Source: Hominisplanchenecus faecis
Lineage (GTDB): Bacteria > Bacillota > Clostridia > Lachnospirales > Lachnospiraceae
Direction of reading: 5' to 3'
DNA: 40,729 bases
Assembly: GCF_020687205.1 (NCBI RefSeq)
Contig: NZ_JAJEQE010000027.1
Span: 1-40,729, forward strand
A program made the translations under genes and the position numbers. Every line of letters starts with the position of its first letter. Within the stretch, counting starts at the first letter, position 1. Shown in pieces: positions 1 to 10,387 of the stretch. The notes under the pieces were generated by a model. It saw nothing but the letters and a program-made list of their open reading frames with translations, ran no database searches and was not told the origin of the DNA.

Positions 1-31
1 TCGGGGCGGGTCCCAAGGTCTTTCATCCACC

Positions 32-82
32 TATGAGCAAGCTCATGTGGATTTAGACCTTTTGACCCTGGCATCATCATAT
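32..82 (+). repeat. 51-bp interspersed repeat, copy 1
   Basis: This copy matches 15816-15866 on the opposite strand with only two visible substitutions in 51 bp. It contains the palindrome ATGAGC-AA-GCTCAT and then a conserved segment with TTGACC and CTGGCATCAT. In this copy the hairpin is extended outward: AAGGTCT (15-21) pairs with AGACCTT (56-62), and ATCCAC pairs with GTGGAT. Both copies lie upstream of a gene and point the same way relative to it (dnaJ-like here, the DUF3786 gene at the other). TTGACC at 62-67 could be a -35 box, but the -10 candidate (TATTGA, 85-90) is weak. Confidence 0.8.
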
Positions 83-231
83 CATATTGAATAAAAAAGC
101 TTTCGGATATTTCTGTAAAATCAGATCAGATAGAATATTCTGGTGAATGAAGACCCTGAGATGACAGACATGGCATTTCAAAAGAAACGTTATGGATATA
201 AGATTTGACATGATCAGAGGAGGAATCAGAA

Positions 232-1245
232 ATGGAAGAAAGAAAAGATTATTATAAAATCCTTGGAATAGATAAAAACGCAGATGAAAATACAATCAAA
301 AAAGCATACCGTAAACTGGCAAAGAAATATCATCCGGATACCAATGCCGGAAATGCACAGGCAGCCGAGAAGTTCAAACAGATCACAGAAGCCTACTCGG
401 TACTTAGTGATCCGGAGAAAAAGAAAATGTATGACCAGTTCGGCAGTGCCGATTACCAGGGCGGTCAGGGACCGTTTGGCGGGGCAAATGGCGGATACCA
501 GGAGTTCCATTTTGATGGCGGTGACATGGATGATATCCTGAAAAATATCTTTGGCGGCGGATTCTCCGGCCGCAGTGCCGGAGCAGGCGGCGGAAGCAGA
601 TCTTATCATTTCGGCGGCGGATTTGGAGACGGATTCTCAGGCGGAAACAGTGGTTTCGGCGATGGATTTTCCGGTACAGGCAGTAGCTTTGGCGGCAGGG
701 GCAGTGACCTTCACGCCGATATCACCGTCAGCTTCGATGAAGCAGCACTTGGTGGTGACAAGGTGATCAATCTGTCGGATCCTTCAGCACCGGGCAGAAA
801 GCAGTCCCTTAAGGTTCATATTCCGGCAGGTATTGATGACGGTCAGAGCATCCGTTTAAGAGGCAAAGGTCAGATGGGCAGAAACGGTCAGGCAGGAGAT
901 CTGCTTCTGAAAGTTAAAATCGCAGAGAAACCGGGCTTTGAACGAAAAGGCATGGATGTTTACACGACCGTCAATGTTCCGCTTTCCACGGCAGTCCTTG
1001 GCGGCGAAGCGAAAGTCCATACGCTCTACGGCGATGTGATCTGCAAAGTAAGGGAAGGCACACAGTCCGGAAGCAAGATTCGTCTGCGAGGCAAAGGTAT
1101 TGTTTCCATGAAGAACCCGCAGGTACACGGTGATCATTATGTGACCGTCCAGGTACAGGTGCCACGGAACATTACTCCGGAAGCCAGACGCAAACTGCGT
1201 GAGTTTGAGCAGGCATGTGGTATCAGAAACAGTTATGCAGGATAA
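232..1245 (+). CDS. DnaJ family chaperone, CbpA-like (no zinc finger)
   Basis: Cytoplasmic co-chaperone that would stimulate a DnaK-type ATPase and deliver unfolded clients. The 337-residue product has an N-terminal J domain (about 1-70) with the HPD motif at residues 34-36. A Gly/Phe-rich linker (about 75-160) follows, then the two C-terminal substrate-binding beta domains. The four CxxCxGxG zinc-finger repeats of true DnaJ are absent, so it is a class II (CbpA/DnaJB-type) protein; the length fits that class. The start is ATG 232 with GAGGAGG at 217-223. No dnaK or grpE lies nearby, so it is probably an accessory rather than the main DnaJ. It is preceded by the repeat at 32-82 and followed by a terminator at 1367. 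Confidence 0.93.
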   Translation: MEERKDYYKILGIDKNADENTIKKAYRKLAKKYHPDTNAGNAQAAEKFKQITEAYSVLSDPEKKKMYDQFGSADYQGGQGPFGGANGGYQEFHFDGGDMDDILKNIFGGGFSGRSAGAGGGSRSYHFGGGFGDGFSGGNSGFGDGFSGTGSSFGGRGSDLHADITVSFDEAALGGDKVINLSDPSAPGRKQSLKVHIPAGIDDGQSIRLRGKGQMGRNGQAGDLLLKVKIAEKPGFERKGMDVYTTVNVPLSTAVLGGEAKVHTLYGDVICKVREGTQSGSKIRLRGKGIVSMKNPQVHGDHYVTVQVQVPRNITPEARRKLREFEQACGIRNSYAG

Positions 1246-1646
1246 ATATGAAAATGAAAAGTATAAAAGCGATCGTAAGTTTTACGATATGCTGATATCA
1301 GAGCGGATAAGGGAAAGATTGTAAAGGCATAAGGAAACCTTGTAATTGTATAAAAAAAATAGAAAGTGCAGCATACAAAAAGGAAGAAGAGTATGCTGCA
1401 TTTTTTATGTCAACAGGGAAAAGCTAATAAATCTGCATCCAGGCTGTCGGATTTAGATATTTTGTGGATTTATCAGGAAATGATATTGAGATTAACTGGA
1501 CAAAATGACGAAAATATAGTATTTTTTTAGTAGGTATTAAACTAAAGATGTCACAAGAATGGTTTTGTGCTTCCTATTTCAGTCATTCTGCCTGATATTT
1601 TTTGAAATACTGCAAATAAGAGGTGAGCAAAGAAAAGGAGGATAAC
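1246..1646. other. Intergenic region between the dnaJ-like gene and the GH110 gene
   Basis: About 400 bp without a credible gene. It holds the terminator at 1367-1406 and then an AT-rich stretch that presumably carries the promoter of the glycosidase. I could not pick a convincing -35/-10 pair. A strong ribosome site, AAAAGGAGG (1634-1642), stands just before the ATG at 1647. Confidence 0.6.
1367..1406 (+). terminator. Rho-independent terminator after the dnaJ-like gene
   Basis: A perfect 10-bp stem TGCAGCATAC / GTATGCTGCA (1367-1376 with 1391-1400) has a 14-nt purine-rich loop and is followed by six T. It lies 120 nt past the dnaJ-like stop. Confidence 0.85.
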
Positions 1647-4600
1647 ATGAAAACAAGAAAAACATTTTCAGTCATGCTGGTGATCTGTATGCTGCTGTCA
1701 CTGGTGTTTCCCAGTAGTGGGGGGGGTGTCAAATGCAGCCTCAGCTTCTGATAAGGTAACAGTTATTGATGTCACACAGTATGGGGCTGATCCGACCGGA
1801 GTAAAGGACAGTGCCGAAGGCATACAGGCAGCTATCGAGGCAGCAAAAGAAGTGACAGGACCGGTTGTATTGGATTTCCCGAAAGGGGAATATCAGATTT
1901 ACCCGGATCATGCACAGAAACGGGAACTATATATTTCAAATACTTTAAGCCGTAATAACGGTGACCGTGGCACGTACAAAATGAAAAATATCGGTATTCT
2001 GCTGGAAAATATGGAAAATGTGACACTGGAAGGAAATCAGTCCAGTCTGATCTTCCATGGCAAGATGATGATGTTTTCCACGATCGGATGTAAAAACATC
2101 AGAATCCAGAATTTTGACACCGATTTCCAGGTACCGTCGGTAGTCAGTGTAACAGCAGAAAAAGTAGAAGGCAATACAGCGATTTTATATGTTCCGGAAT
2201 GTTATAATTATTCCGTAAGCGGAACAACCGTTACCTGGAGCAGCGATGTCAGCCCATACACCGGACAGGCATACTGGAGCTATACGAACAATGTCGGACA
2301 TGTACAGGGATTTGATATGACAACCGCTACCCTGACTACTTCCGGCGATAAATTTTTCAACAACGTACAGAGCATGGAAAAACTGGACGGACATCGTCTG
2401 AAGGTGACTTACAATTCTGCACCATCCTTCAAGGCAGGATATGGTCAGCAGATGAGAAGGACTACACGTGATCATTCCGCAGCCTTTTTCTGGGAGAGTG
2501 ATGGTGTGACGATGCAGCATGTCGAACTGCATTTTCTGCATGCATTTGGTGTGGTAGGACAGCTTTCCAAAAACATTACACTGGATGATGTAAATTTCCG
2601 CAACTATGAAGGAAGCGGAAGAACCGGCGTTGGTTCTGCTGACTTTGTGCAGATGTCCGGCTGCGGCGGAACAATCCGCATTGTGAACAGCACATTTGAA
2701 GATCCGCAGGATGACCCGATCAACATCCATGGAACATTCTTACAGGTAACAGAACGAATCTCTGATAATAAGTTCAAAGTTCACTATCAGCACCACGAAA
2801 CTTCCGGTTTTCCGAACTATTATGTAGGAGATGAAGTAGAGTTTGTTTCTAAGGGAACACTGCTTCCAATCGACGGGGCAAAAGCAAAAGTAACCGGAGT
2901 GGTAGGTCCGGACGGACATGGCGGAACCATGGTTGCCGGAAATGGTGACAAAGCCGATGCTTCCAAAACGGATCTGGATACGATCATTGTAACACTGGAT
3001 ACAAATATGCCGTCTTCCGTCTCTGCAAATGCAGCAGCTCTGGAAAATATTACTTATACACCGAGTGTTGAGATTGAGAACAACGTATTCCGTGAGATGC
3101 CGGTACGTGGTATTCTGGTGACAACCAGAAAACCGGTCGTGATCCGCAACAACGAATTTGATAACGTAGCCGGTGCAGCCGTTTACATTTCCGATGACGT
3201 AAACAGCTGGTACGAGTCAGGACATGATGAAGATGTTCTGATCGAAGGCAATGTATTCAGACGCTGTGGTGTCAACCAGAGTTCTTACAGTGCATTTATC
3301 CAGTTTGATCCGACCAACAACGGAGCAGCGGAACCGGTACATAAAAATGTAAGGATCAAAGACAATACATTCTATTTTACAAACGGAACCAGCAATATTA
3401 TTAATGCAAAGAGCGTAAACGGACTGACCTTTACCGGAAACAAAGTTCTGCGTTTCTCTGTAAATGAAAAGGCAAACCCGGCAAAAACCACACTGGCGAT
3501 CGGCGAGAGCGTTGCCATGAATGTTTCTGCTGTGGAAGGTGCAAATATCAATGCATTTACTTTCAACGGATGCCGCAACGTAAATATTTCTGATAATATT
3601 TATGATAAAGGCGTGACACGCAGAGTCAATATCACGAATATGCAGAACAGTGAAGTGAAAATCGGTGAAAACGAAGGCGTAAGCATCGGCAGTGGCACAC
3701 AGCCGGCAAGCGAAATGATCTATGTCAGCAGCGATCCGGAAGTTGTACGTGTGGATGGCACCGGTCATGTGACAGGTCTGAAAAAGGGAACAGCAACCGT
3801 GACAGCTTATGAGCTGGTCGGCGGACGTAAATTCCAGGCAGATCCTGTGACCTTTACGGTGACAGATCAGAGCATCGGAACCGTGACAGCAGTGAAAGTG
3901 CTTGCAAAAGATCTGACCGTGAAAAATCCAAGCGACGGCGGCTACAGTGTCAGCGGTGACAGCGTGACCATCAAAGCAATGGGACAGGGACTCTGGGCAA
4001 TCCAGACAGCCAATAACGTGATCGTAAGCGGTGAAAATGTAAACCGTGGTGACGGAACCTTCACAGCCATCGTCAAGATGAGCGGCAAGACCGTCAACAA
4101 CTGGGACGAAGCAGGTTTGTTTATCTACAAAGATGATGATAACTATGTGGCAGTCGAGAGAAAACATGGCACGAACAGTCCGAAGGTTCATGTCGTGACC
4201 GAAGCAAACGGAAGTGCAAATGAAGATCAGAACACAGAAAATCCGAATGCAGAGGCAATCTGGCTGAAACTGGAGAAATCCGGAAATACCTTTACCGGAT
4301 ATTGCAGTGTTGATAAAGAAAATTGGACAAAAGTAGGAAACAGCATCACAAACGATAAAATCGGCAATTCCTTTGGCGTGGCACTGGTTGCCGGTACCGG
4401 AAACAGCACAAAAGGAACCGCATTTACCTTCTCAGACCTGGAGGTCAATGGCAAAGCAGTAGCACTGACCGAAGATGCAGCAACCGGAGGAGAGAGCGGA
4501 AATATTGAAAATCTTGCAAAAGTAAAATCAGGAAATGCGATTCTGGAGAGTGCATCTGTATCCGGTGTATCCTTCCCGACATTCTCATCTGAGACAAAGA

Positions 4601-6918
4601 GCTATGTGACAACTGCCGATAAGAATGTAAAGAGTGTAAAGATTTCTCTGAAAGCAAAAGATGAAAATGCAAAAATCGAAATCTGCCGAAACGGTGTCGG
4701 TAATGGTGTCGGACTGAAAAATGTCAATGAGATCGTATCCGCAGAAAACGGCAAAAACCAGATTACAGAGCAGGAAGTTGCACTTGTGGCAGGCTTAAAT
4801 ATCATTACAGCAAGAGTAATCGCAGAAGACGGAACAACACAGGAGATTTATCGTTTCCTGGTCACACGTACCGGAGCACAGGATGCATCCATCGGCGGCA
4901 TCAGCGTAGATGACAAAGAAGTGGCAGGTTTTGATGTTTCTGAAAAATCCTACAGTGCATCTTTGACAAAAGGGCAGACCGAAGTCAAAATCGCTCTGAA
5001 AAATCTTGGCGAAGGTGCAAAAGCAGTTCTGAATGTAAATGGAAAAACATATAACCCGCAAGAGAGCATTCCTGTTTCCGGCGATAACATGACCGTTGGT
5101 ATTGCAATCACACCAGACGGCGGCGTAACAGAGCACTACAGCCTGAGTTTGCGTGTACCATCTGACAGCAATGCAAAACTGGAAAAAGTACAGTTTGGCA
5201 GTACCATCCAGAGCAATGGAAACTTTAATGCAAATCTCAAAGAGTATACAGCATCAACCATGACAAGAACTTCCAGGGTAACGTTTACCGCACAGGAAGC
5301 AAATGCAAAAATTACTGTAAAATGCAACAATGTAACTGCTGCAACCGGAACGGGAAGCGTAGAGACTTCTGTAACGATGAAAAAAGGAAACAACCAGTTA
5401 CAGGTTACAGTAGAATCTGCAGACAAGAGCAGAACCGAAACCTATATCTGGAGCGTCGAAGGCAAGAGCGAAGTTTACCTTTCTGATTTAAGTTACGAGA
5501 GCAATTCTGCAACTGGATGGGGTTCCATCATGAAAGACAAATCTGTAGACGGAAATACACTGACACTTTATGACGGAAGTCAGGAGAAAACCTTTGAGAA
5601 GGGTATGGGTATTCATGCGACTGCAAATCTCTATTACAATATTGAAGGTATGGGCTTTAAGAAATTTACATCTTATATGGGCGTTGACCGTGAAGCAAAC
5701 CAGGATGGAAATGTAAAATTCAATGTTTATACTGATAATAAACAAGTTTACACAGGTGGAGCTGTTACGAGAGCATCTGAGATGGCAAAATTGGATATTT
5801 CTGTGGAAGGTGTCAAGATCCTCAGATTGAACGTGGATCAGAATGGCAGCGACAGCAATGATCACGCAGATTTTGCAGACGCAAAATTCATCACAGAGCT
5901 GGCAGATGACACCACTCCGGAAACAGTAGCCGTAACTGGAGTTACATTGGATAAGAGCACAGCAAAACTGACAGCAAAAGGTCAGACAGTAGATCTTACT
6001 GCAACAGTAGCACCGGAAAATGCAACAAATAAAAAGGTAACGTTTACAACGAGCAACGAAAAAGTAGCAACCGTAGATGCAAACGGAAAAGTAACCGCAG
6101 TAGCAAATGGAAAAGCAACCATCACCGTAACGACCGAAGATGGAGAGAAAACAGCAGCCTGTGAAGTGACTGTGGAGATTCCAAGTGTACCAGTTCCGGC
6201 ACCGGAAGAACTGGTGAATGAAGTGAAAAATGAAATCGCAGCAGCAGAAGGCAGGAAAGAAAGTGACTATACAGAAGAAACCTGGAAAGTTTATGAAAAA
6301 GCACTGAATGCAGCGAAAGAAGCCGTAGAGCAAAAAACAGCAACTGAAGAAGAGATGCAGCAGATTTTAACAGCTCTTCGCAATGCAGCCTCTGCACTTA
6401 AGAAAGAAACACCATCTACGGAAAAGGAAACACCATCTACAAATCCACAGACACCGGAAACTCCAAACGATGGTACGGTGAAAGTTGGTCAGGTGATCAA
6501 AGCAGAAGGTCAGTATGGAGTGTTTACTTATAAAGTAACCGGAAAAGACACGGTAGAGGTAAAATCTATCACTGCAAAAGGCAAAGCAAAGAAGAGTGTG
6601 AAGATCTTTGATAAGATCAAGGCATCCGGAAAAACATGGAAAGTAACCAGTGTGGCAGCAAATGCATTAAAAGGCAACAAGAAGATGGAAAGTCTGACAA
6701 TTGGAAAAAATGTCAGAAAGATTGGAAAGAATGCCTTTGTAAATTGCAGAAAGCTGAAAAAAGTTACTATTAAGAGTAAAAAGATCAATACCATTGGAAA
6801 GAATGCGTTTAAAAATATAAATAAAAAAGCAACGGTCAAAGTGCCGAAAGCACAGAAGAAAAAGTATGCAAAACTTTTGAACAAAGCGAAACTTTCCAAA
6901 AAGGTAAAGATAAAATAG
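1647..6918 (+). CDS. Secreted GH110-type alpha-1,3-galactosidase with CBM51; signal peptide out of frame at a G8 tract
   Basis: Predicted to remove terminal alpha-1,3-galactose, as on blood-group-B-type glycans, outside the cell. ATG 1647 follows AAAAGGAGG and encodes a clear signal peptide, but eight G at 1719-1726 shift the frame. With seven G the reading joins the long frame (open from GTG 1717), giving SSGGVSNAASASDK and about 1756 residues. Domains, full-length numbering: right-handed beta-helix catalytic domain 35-680, with the Asp in SADF (332) and the pair in PQDDPINIHG (355-356) as likely catalytic acids; Big_2-like segment; concanavalin-like (DUF1349-type) domain 747-936; three cadherin-like repeats 960-1271; NPCBM/CBM51 1275-1414; Big_2 1428-1510; FIVAR 1514-1585; Lys-rich LRR_5-like domain 1609-1756. 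There is no LPXTG. The family call is from motif and domain recognition; linkage specificity is inferred. Confidence 0.85.
1719..1726 (+). repeat. G8 homopolymer in the signal peptide coding region
   Basis: Eight consecutive G occur at codons 25-27 of the GH110 gene. In the eight-G state, translation from ATG 1647 stops after about 34 residues. Removing one G restores a 1756-residue secreted enzyme. Runs of this length are prone to slippage both in cells and in sequencing. Confidence 0.9.
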
Positions 6919-6965
6919 TAAAGGGAAAGTAACAGAAACAAAAGGAAAGAAAGGGGTAAAATATT

Positions 6966-8318
6966 ATGGGACTTATCAGAGCAGCCGTCGGAGCAGTCGG
7001 CGGAACAATGGCAGATCAGTGGAGGGAGTTTTTCTATTGTGAGGCAATGGATGCAGATACCCTGGTTGTAAAAGGACAGAAGCAGGTGGGAAGGCGGTCC
7101 TCAAACACCAAGGGCAGTGAGAATATCATCTCAAACGGTTCCGGTATTGCAGTTGCAGACGGTCAGTGTATGATGATCGTTGAACAGGGCAAAATTGTGG
7201 AAGTTTGTGCAGAACCGGGAGAGTTTACTTACGACAGCTCCACAGAACCAAGTATTTTTACCGGAAAACTGGGCGAAGGTCTGAAAAAGACCTTTGCCAC
7301 CTTCGGAAAACGTTTTACCTACGGCGGAGATACCGGAAAAGATCAGAGAGTGTATTATATCAATACAAAAGAGATCATGGATAACAAATTCGGCACGGCA
7401 AATCCGTTTTTGTTCCATGTAGTGGATCACAATACCGGACTGAGCCGTGACGTACAGGTCAGATGCAACGGTATCTATTCTTACCGCATTACCGACCCGA
7501 TCCTTTTCTATAAGAATGTCTGCGGAAATGTAGAGATGACTTACGACAGAGAAGAGATCGACGGACAGTTAAAGACAGAGTTTATCTCCGCACTGCAGCC
7601 GGCATTTGCACAGCTGTCAAGACTGGAGCTTCTGCCAAGTGATATCCCGGCACATGCGGGAGATCTCGAAGAGGCGATGAACGAAGCACTCACCAAAAAG
7701 TGGGCGGAAAAACGCGGTATTTCCGTGGTATCCGTAGCGATGAACCCGATCACCCTCAAAGAAGAGGACCTCAAGAAGATCCAGGAAATCCAGGATGCTG
7801 CTGTTCTGAGAGATCCGACGATGATGGCGGCAACGCTTGGCAGTGCACAGGCAGAAGCCATGAAAGCAGCCGCATCCAATCCAAACGGTGCGATGATGGG
7901 CTTTATGGGACTGAATATGGCAGGAGGAGCCGGAAGTGCCAATATCCAGGATCTTCTCCAGATGGGAAATCAGAGACAGCAGGCACAGAGACAGCAGCAG
8001 TATATACCGGAAGAAAAACAGGCACAGCCGATGCGTCCGTCCGCACAGGCAGGAAGCTGGCAGTGCAGCTGCGGAGCTGTAAATACCGGCAAATTCTGCA
8101 TGGAATGCGGAACAGCAAAGCCGGAAGAGGGCTGGAGATGCAGCTGCGGGGCACTGAACAAAGGTAAATTCTGCAGTGAATGCGGCAGTCCGAGACCGGC
8201 AGCAGCAAAAAAATACCGCTGTGATAAATGTGGATGGGAGCCGGAAGATCCGACAAATCCGCCGCGTTTCTGTCCGGAATGCGGAGATCCGTTCAACGAT
8301 GGTGATATTGTACAGTAA
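6966..8318 (+). CDS. SPFH/band-7 domain protein with C-terminal zinc ribbons, YdjI-like
   Basis: Likely membrane-associated scaffold of the SPFH class. In Bacillus subtilis the related YdjI is recruited to membranes together with YdjG, YdjH and PspA. The 450-residue product has an N-terminal helix (GLIRAAVGAVGG), an SPFH-like domain to about residue 290, an Ala/Gln-rich region, and then three zinc-ribbon-like segments at about 364-445 with paired Cys (CSCG, CMECG; CSCG, CSECG; CDKCG, CPECG). The start is ATG 6966 after GAAAGGGG. It lies 47 bp after the glycosidase with no visible terminator, and 12 bp before the next gene, so it probably heads a three-gene unit. The pspA gene of the B. subtilis operon is not here. 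The exact biochemical role is unknown. Confidence 0.82.
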   Translation: MGLIRAAVGAVGGTMADQWREFFYCEAMDADTLVVKGQKQVGRRSSNTKGSENIISNGSGIAVADGQCMMIVEQGKIVEVCAEPGEFTYDSSTEPSIFTGKLGEGLKKTFATFGKRFTYGGDTGKDQRVYYINTKEIMDNKFGTANPFLFHVVDHNTGLSRDVQVRCNGIYSYRITDPILFYKNVCGNVEMTYDREEIDGQLKTEFISALQPAFAQLSRLELLPSDIPAHAGDLEEAMNEALTKKWAEKRGISVVSVAMNPITLKEEDLKKIQEIQDAAVLRDPTMMAATLGSAQAEAMKAAASNPNGAMMGFMGLNMAGGAGSANIQDLLQMGNQRQQAQRQQQYIPEEKQAQPMRPSAQAGSWQCSCGAVNTGKFCMECGTAKPEEGWRCSCGALNKGKFCSECGSPRPAAAKKYRCDKCGWEPEDPTNPPRFCPECGDPFNDGDIVQ

Positions 8319-8330
8319 GGGGATGAATCT

Positions 8331-9401
8331 ATGGCAGATATCAGAGAATACAAATGCCCTGCCTGTGGCGGAGCAATGGAATTTGACAGCAAAACTCAGA
8401 AAATGAAATGCCCTTACTGTGATACGGTTGCAGATCTGTCCGACTTTGAAGAAACGCAGTCGGAGAAAACAGCTTCCAAAGAAGGGGCAGAACAGGGAGA
8501 AACACAGGAAGCAGCAGAAGAAGGAGCAATGATGCTCTACGTGTGCGAATCCTGCGGTGGTGAAATCCTGGCAGATAAGACGACCGGTGCCACGAGCTGT
8601 CCGTACTGCGGCAACAAAGTTGTTATGAAAGGGCAGTTCGACGGTGCCTTAAGACCGGATTACATCATTCCGTTCAAGAAAGATAAAAAGCAGGCAAAAG
8701 AAGCATACCGGAAACATCTCGAAGGCAAAAAAATTTTGCCGGGCGTCTTCAAACAGCAGAACCACATTGATGAGATCAAAGGCGTGTATGTTCCGTTCTG
8801 GGTGTTTGATCTGAAAGCAAAGGCAGATTTCTCCTATCATGCGGAAAAGACGCGTGTATGGGTGTCAAATGATATTGAGTACACAGAGCATGAGAATTTT
8901 GAAGTAAAAAGAGCAGGAACGGTAGAATTTGAAAAAGTTCCGGCAGACGGATCAAAAAAGATGGATGATACGCTGATGGAATCGGTGGAACCATATGATT
9001 TTAAGGAAGCAGTGCCGTTTCGCATGGCGTATATGGCAGGCTATCTGGCAGACCGCTACGATGTGCCGAAAGAGGAGTGCATCGGGCGTGCGAAAAAACG
9101 TATCCGGAGAAGCACAGAACGTGAATTCCGAAATACCGTTAAAGGTTATCATGTGATCGATCAGGAAAAAGCAAATATGGAGATCAAAGACCAGGCAAAG
9201 TATGCTCTCTATCCGGTATGGATCTTAAATACGACCTGGAAAGATAAAAAATACATTTTTGCCATGAACGGTCAGACCGGAAAGATTGTCGGTGATCTTC
9301 CGGCAGACAATGGAGCATTCTGGAGATTTGTTGCCATGTGGGGAGCAGGGATCGGACTTGTCCTTTATGCACTGCTCTGGGTTTTCATGGTGTTGCTGTA
9401 A
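8331..9401 (+). CDS. TFIIB-type zinc-ribbon membrane protein, YdjG-like
   Basis: Protein of 356 residues with two N-terminal zinc ribbons (CPACGG with CPYC at about residues 6-28; CESCGG with CPYCG at about 68-92). They are separated by a Gln/Glu/Ala-rich linker. A soluble alpha/beta region follows, and a C-terminal transmembrane segment lies at about 330-355 (WGAGIGLVLYALLWVF). The architecture matches Bacillus YdjG, which helps place the SPFH partner at the membrane. The start is ATG 8331 after AAGGGG, 12 bp past the SPFH stop, and the TPM gene follows after 12 bp, which supports co-transcription and a shared complex. No enzymatic motif is seen. Confidence 0.78.
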   Translation: MADIREYKCPACGGAMEFDSKTQKMKCPYCDTVADLSDFEETQSEKTASKEGAEQGETQEAAEEGAMMLYVCESCGGEILADKTTGATSCPYCGNKVVMKGQFDGALRPDYIIPFKKDKKQAKEAYRKHLEGKKILPGVFKQQNHIDEIKGVYVPFWVFDLKAKADFSYHAEKTRVWVSNDIEYTEHENFEVKRAGTVEFEKVPADGSKKMDDTLMESVEPYDFKEAVPFRMAYMAGYLADRYDVPKEECIGRAKKRIRRSTEREFRNTVKGYHVIDQEKANMEIKDQAKYALYPVWILNTTWKDKKYIFAMNGQTGKIVGDLPADNGAFWRFVAMWGAGIGLVLYALLWVFMVLL

Positions 9402-9413
9402 GGAGGTGGCGAG

Positions 9414-10244
9414 ATGAAGAAAACAAAAATGAAAATCATGTCTCTGCTGCTTAGTATGGTATTATTTTTATTCGTACCATTTCTGAATCTTCAGGCTGCA
9501 GCGGATCATCCGGCAAGACTTGTTGACCAGGCAGAGCTGCTCACGGCAGAAGAACAGCAGCAGATCCAGGCAAAACTGGATGAAGTCAGTGAATTGCATC
9601 ATTGTGATGCAGTGGTAATGACCGTTAATTCACTGGAGGGAAAAACGGCAACCGAATACGCCGATGATGCATTTGATTACGATGGCTATGGACTTGGCGA
9701 AGACAAAGCAGGGATACTTTTCCTGGTGGATATGGGCGACCGCAACTGGGCAACAAGCACACATGGTTATGCGATCACGGCATTTACGGATGCCGGACTT
9801 AGTTATATAGAAGAAAAGTTGGTATCCTACCTTGGTGATGGTGAGTACGCAGAAGCATTTAATTGTTTTGCAGAACAGTGCGACCGTTTCCTGACACAGG
9901 CAGAGACAGGCGAGCCATATGATGTAGATAATATGCCGCAAGAGCCATTTGCCTATGCATTCTGGCTGGTTGTGTGCCTGGCAATCGGATTTGTGATTGC
10001 ACTGATCACGGCATCGATCAAACGTTCCAAACTGACTTCCGTTGTGAAGCGGACCACAGCAGAAGAATATATGAAAAAAGACAGTCTGAATCTTACCGTG
10101 AAACAGGATCGCTTTATTAATAAAGTGGTTACAAGCCGTCCGGTTCCAAAAAATGATAATGATTCACACAGTGGAGGCGGCGGAAGCAGCACGCATGTCA
10201 GCTCATCCGGTGAAGTACACGGAGGTCACAGCGGAAAATTCTAA
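9414..10244 (+). CDS. TPM-domain membrane protein, YdjH/YgcG-like
   Basis: Exported membrane protein of 276 residues. It has a signal peptide (residues 1-30, ending LQAAA) and a TPM domain at about 31-160, beginning RLVDQAELLTAEEQ and containing GYGLGEDKAGILFLV. One transmembrane helix follows at about 182-205, then a basic tail ending in a Gly/Ser/His-rich stretch (SGGGGSSTH, EVHGGHSGKF). TPM domains occur in membrane-protein quality control and related settings; in Bacillus the YdjH homologue is needed with YdjG to localise YdjI. The start is ATG 9414, seven bases after a strong AAGGAGGT. It is the last gene of the unit and is followed by a hairpin at 10254. Confidence 0.82.
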   Translation: MKKTKMKIMSLLLSMVLFLFVPFLNLQAAADHPARLVDQAELLTAEEQQQIQAKLDEVSELHHCDAVVMTVNSLEGKTATEYADDAFDYDGYGLGEDKAGILFLVDMGDRNWATSTHGYAITAFTDAGLSYIEEKLVSYLGDGEYAEAFNCFAEQCDRFLTQAETGEPYDVDNMPQEPFAYAFWLVVCLAIGFVIALITASIKRSKLTSVVKRTTAEEYMKKDSLNLTVKQDRFINKVVTSRPVPKNDNDSHSGGGGSSTHVSSSGEVHGGHSGKF

Positions 10245-10253
10245 AGAGTGAGT

Positions 10254-10298
10254 ATACCTGCGAAAGTGTGATACATTTTTGCAGGTATCTTTATATAA
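10254..10298 (+). terminator. Possible terminator after the YdjH-like gene
   Basis: A perfect 8-bp stem ATACCTGC (10254-10261) / GCAGGTAT (10281-10288) encloses a 19-nt loop. An AT-rich CTTTATATAATTTT follows rather than a clean T-run, so the call is moderate. Confidence 0.5.
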
Positions 10299-10387
10299 TT
10301 TTAATGTGGATAAAAAATTGTTAATACTATTTTTAGGTACATGGTGTTATGATAGTCATGAAACAGAACTGGGAGACAAAAAGAATC

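Noticed and set aside
3217-4191. Minus-strand open frame of 324 codons inside the GH110 gene
   Set aside because: The plus-strand frame encodes recognisable domains throughout. The antisense product has shadow-like composition and no ribosome site.
10245-10387. c-di-AMP riboswitch before ktrB
   Set aside because: The gap is too short for a ydaO-type aptamer and shows only the weak terminator-like hairpin.
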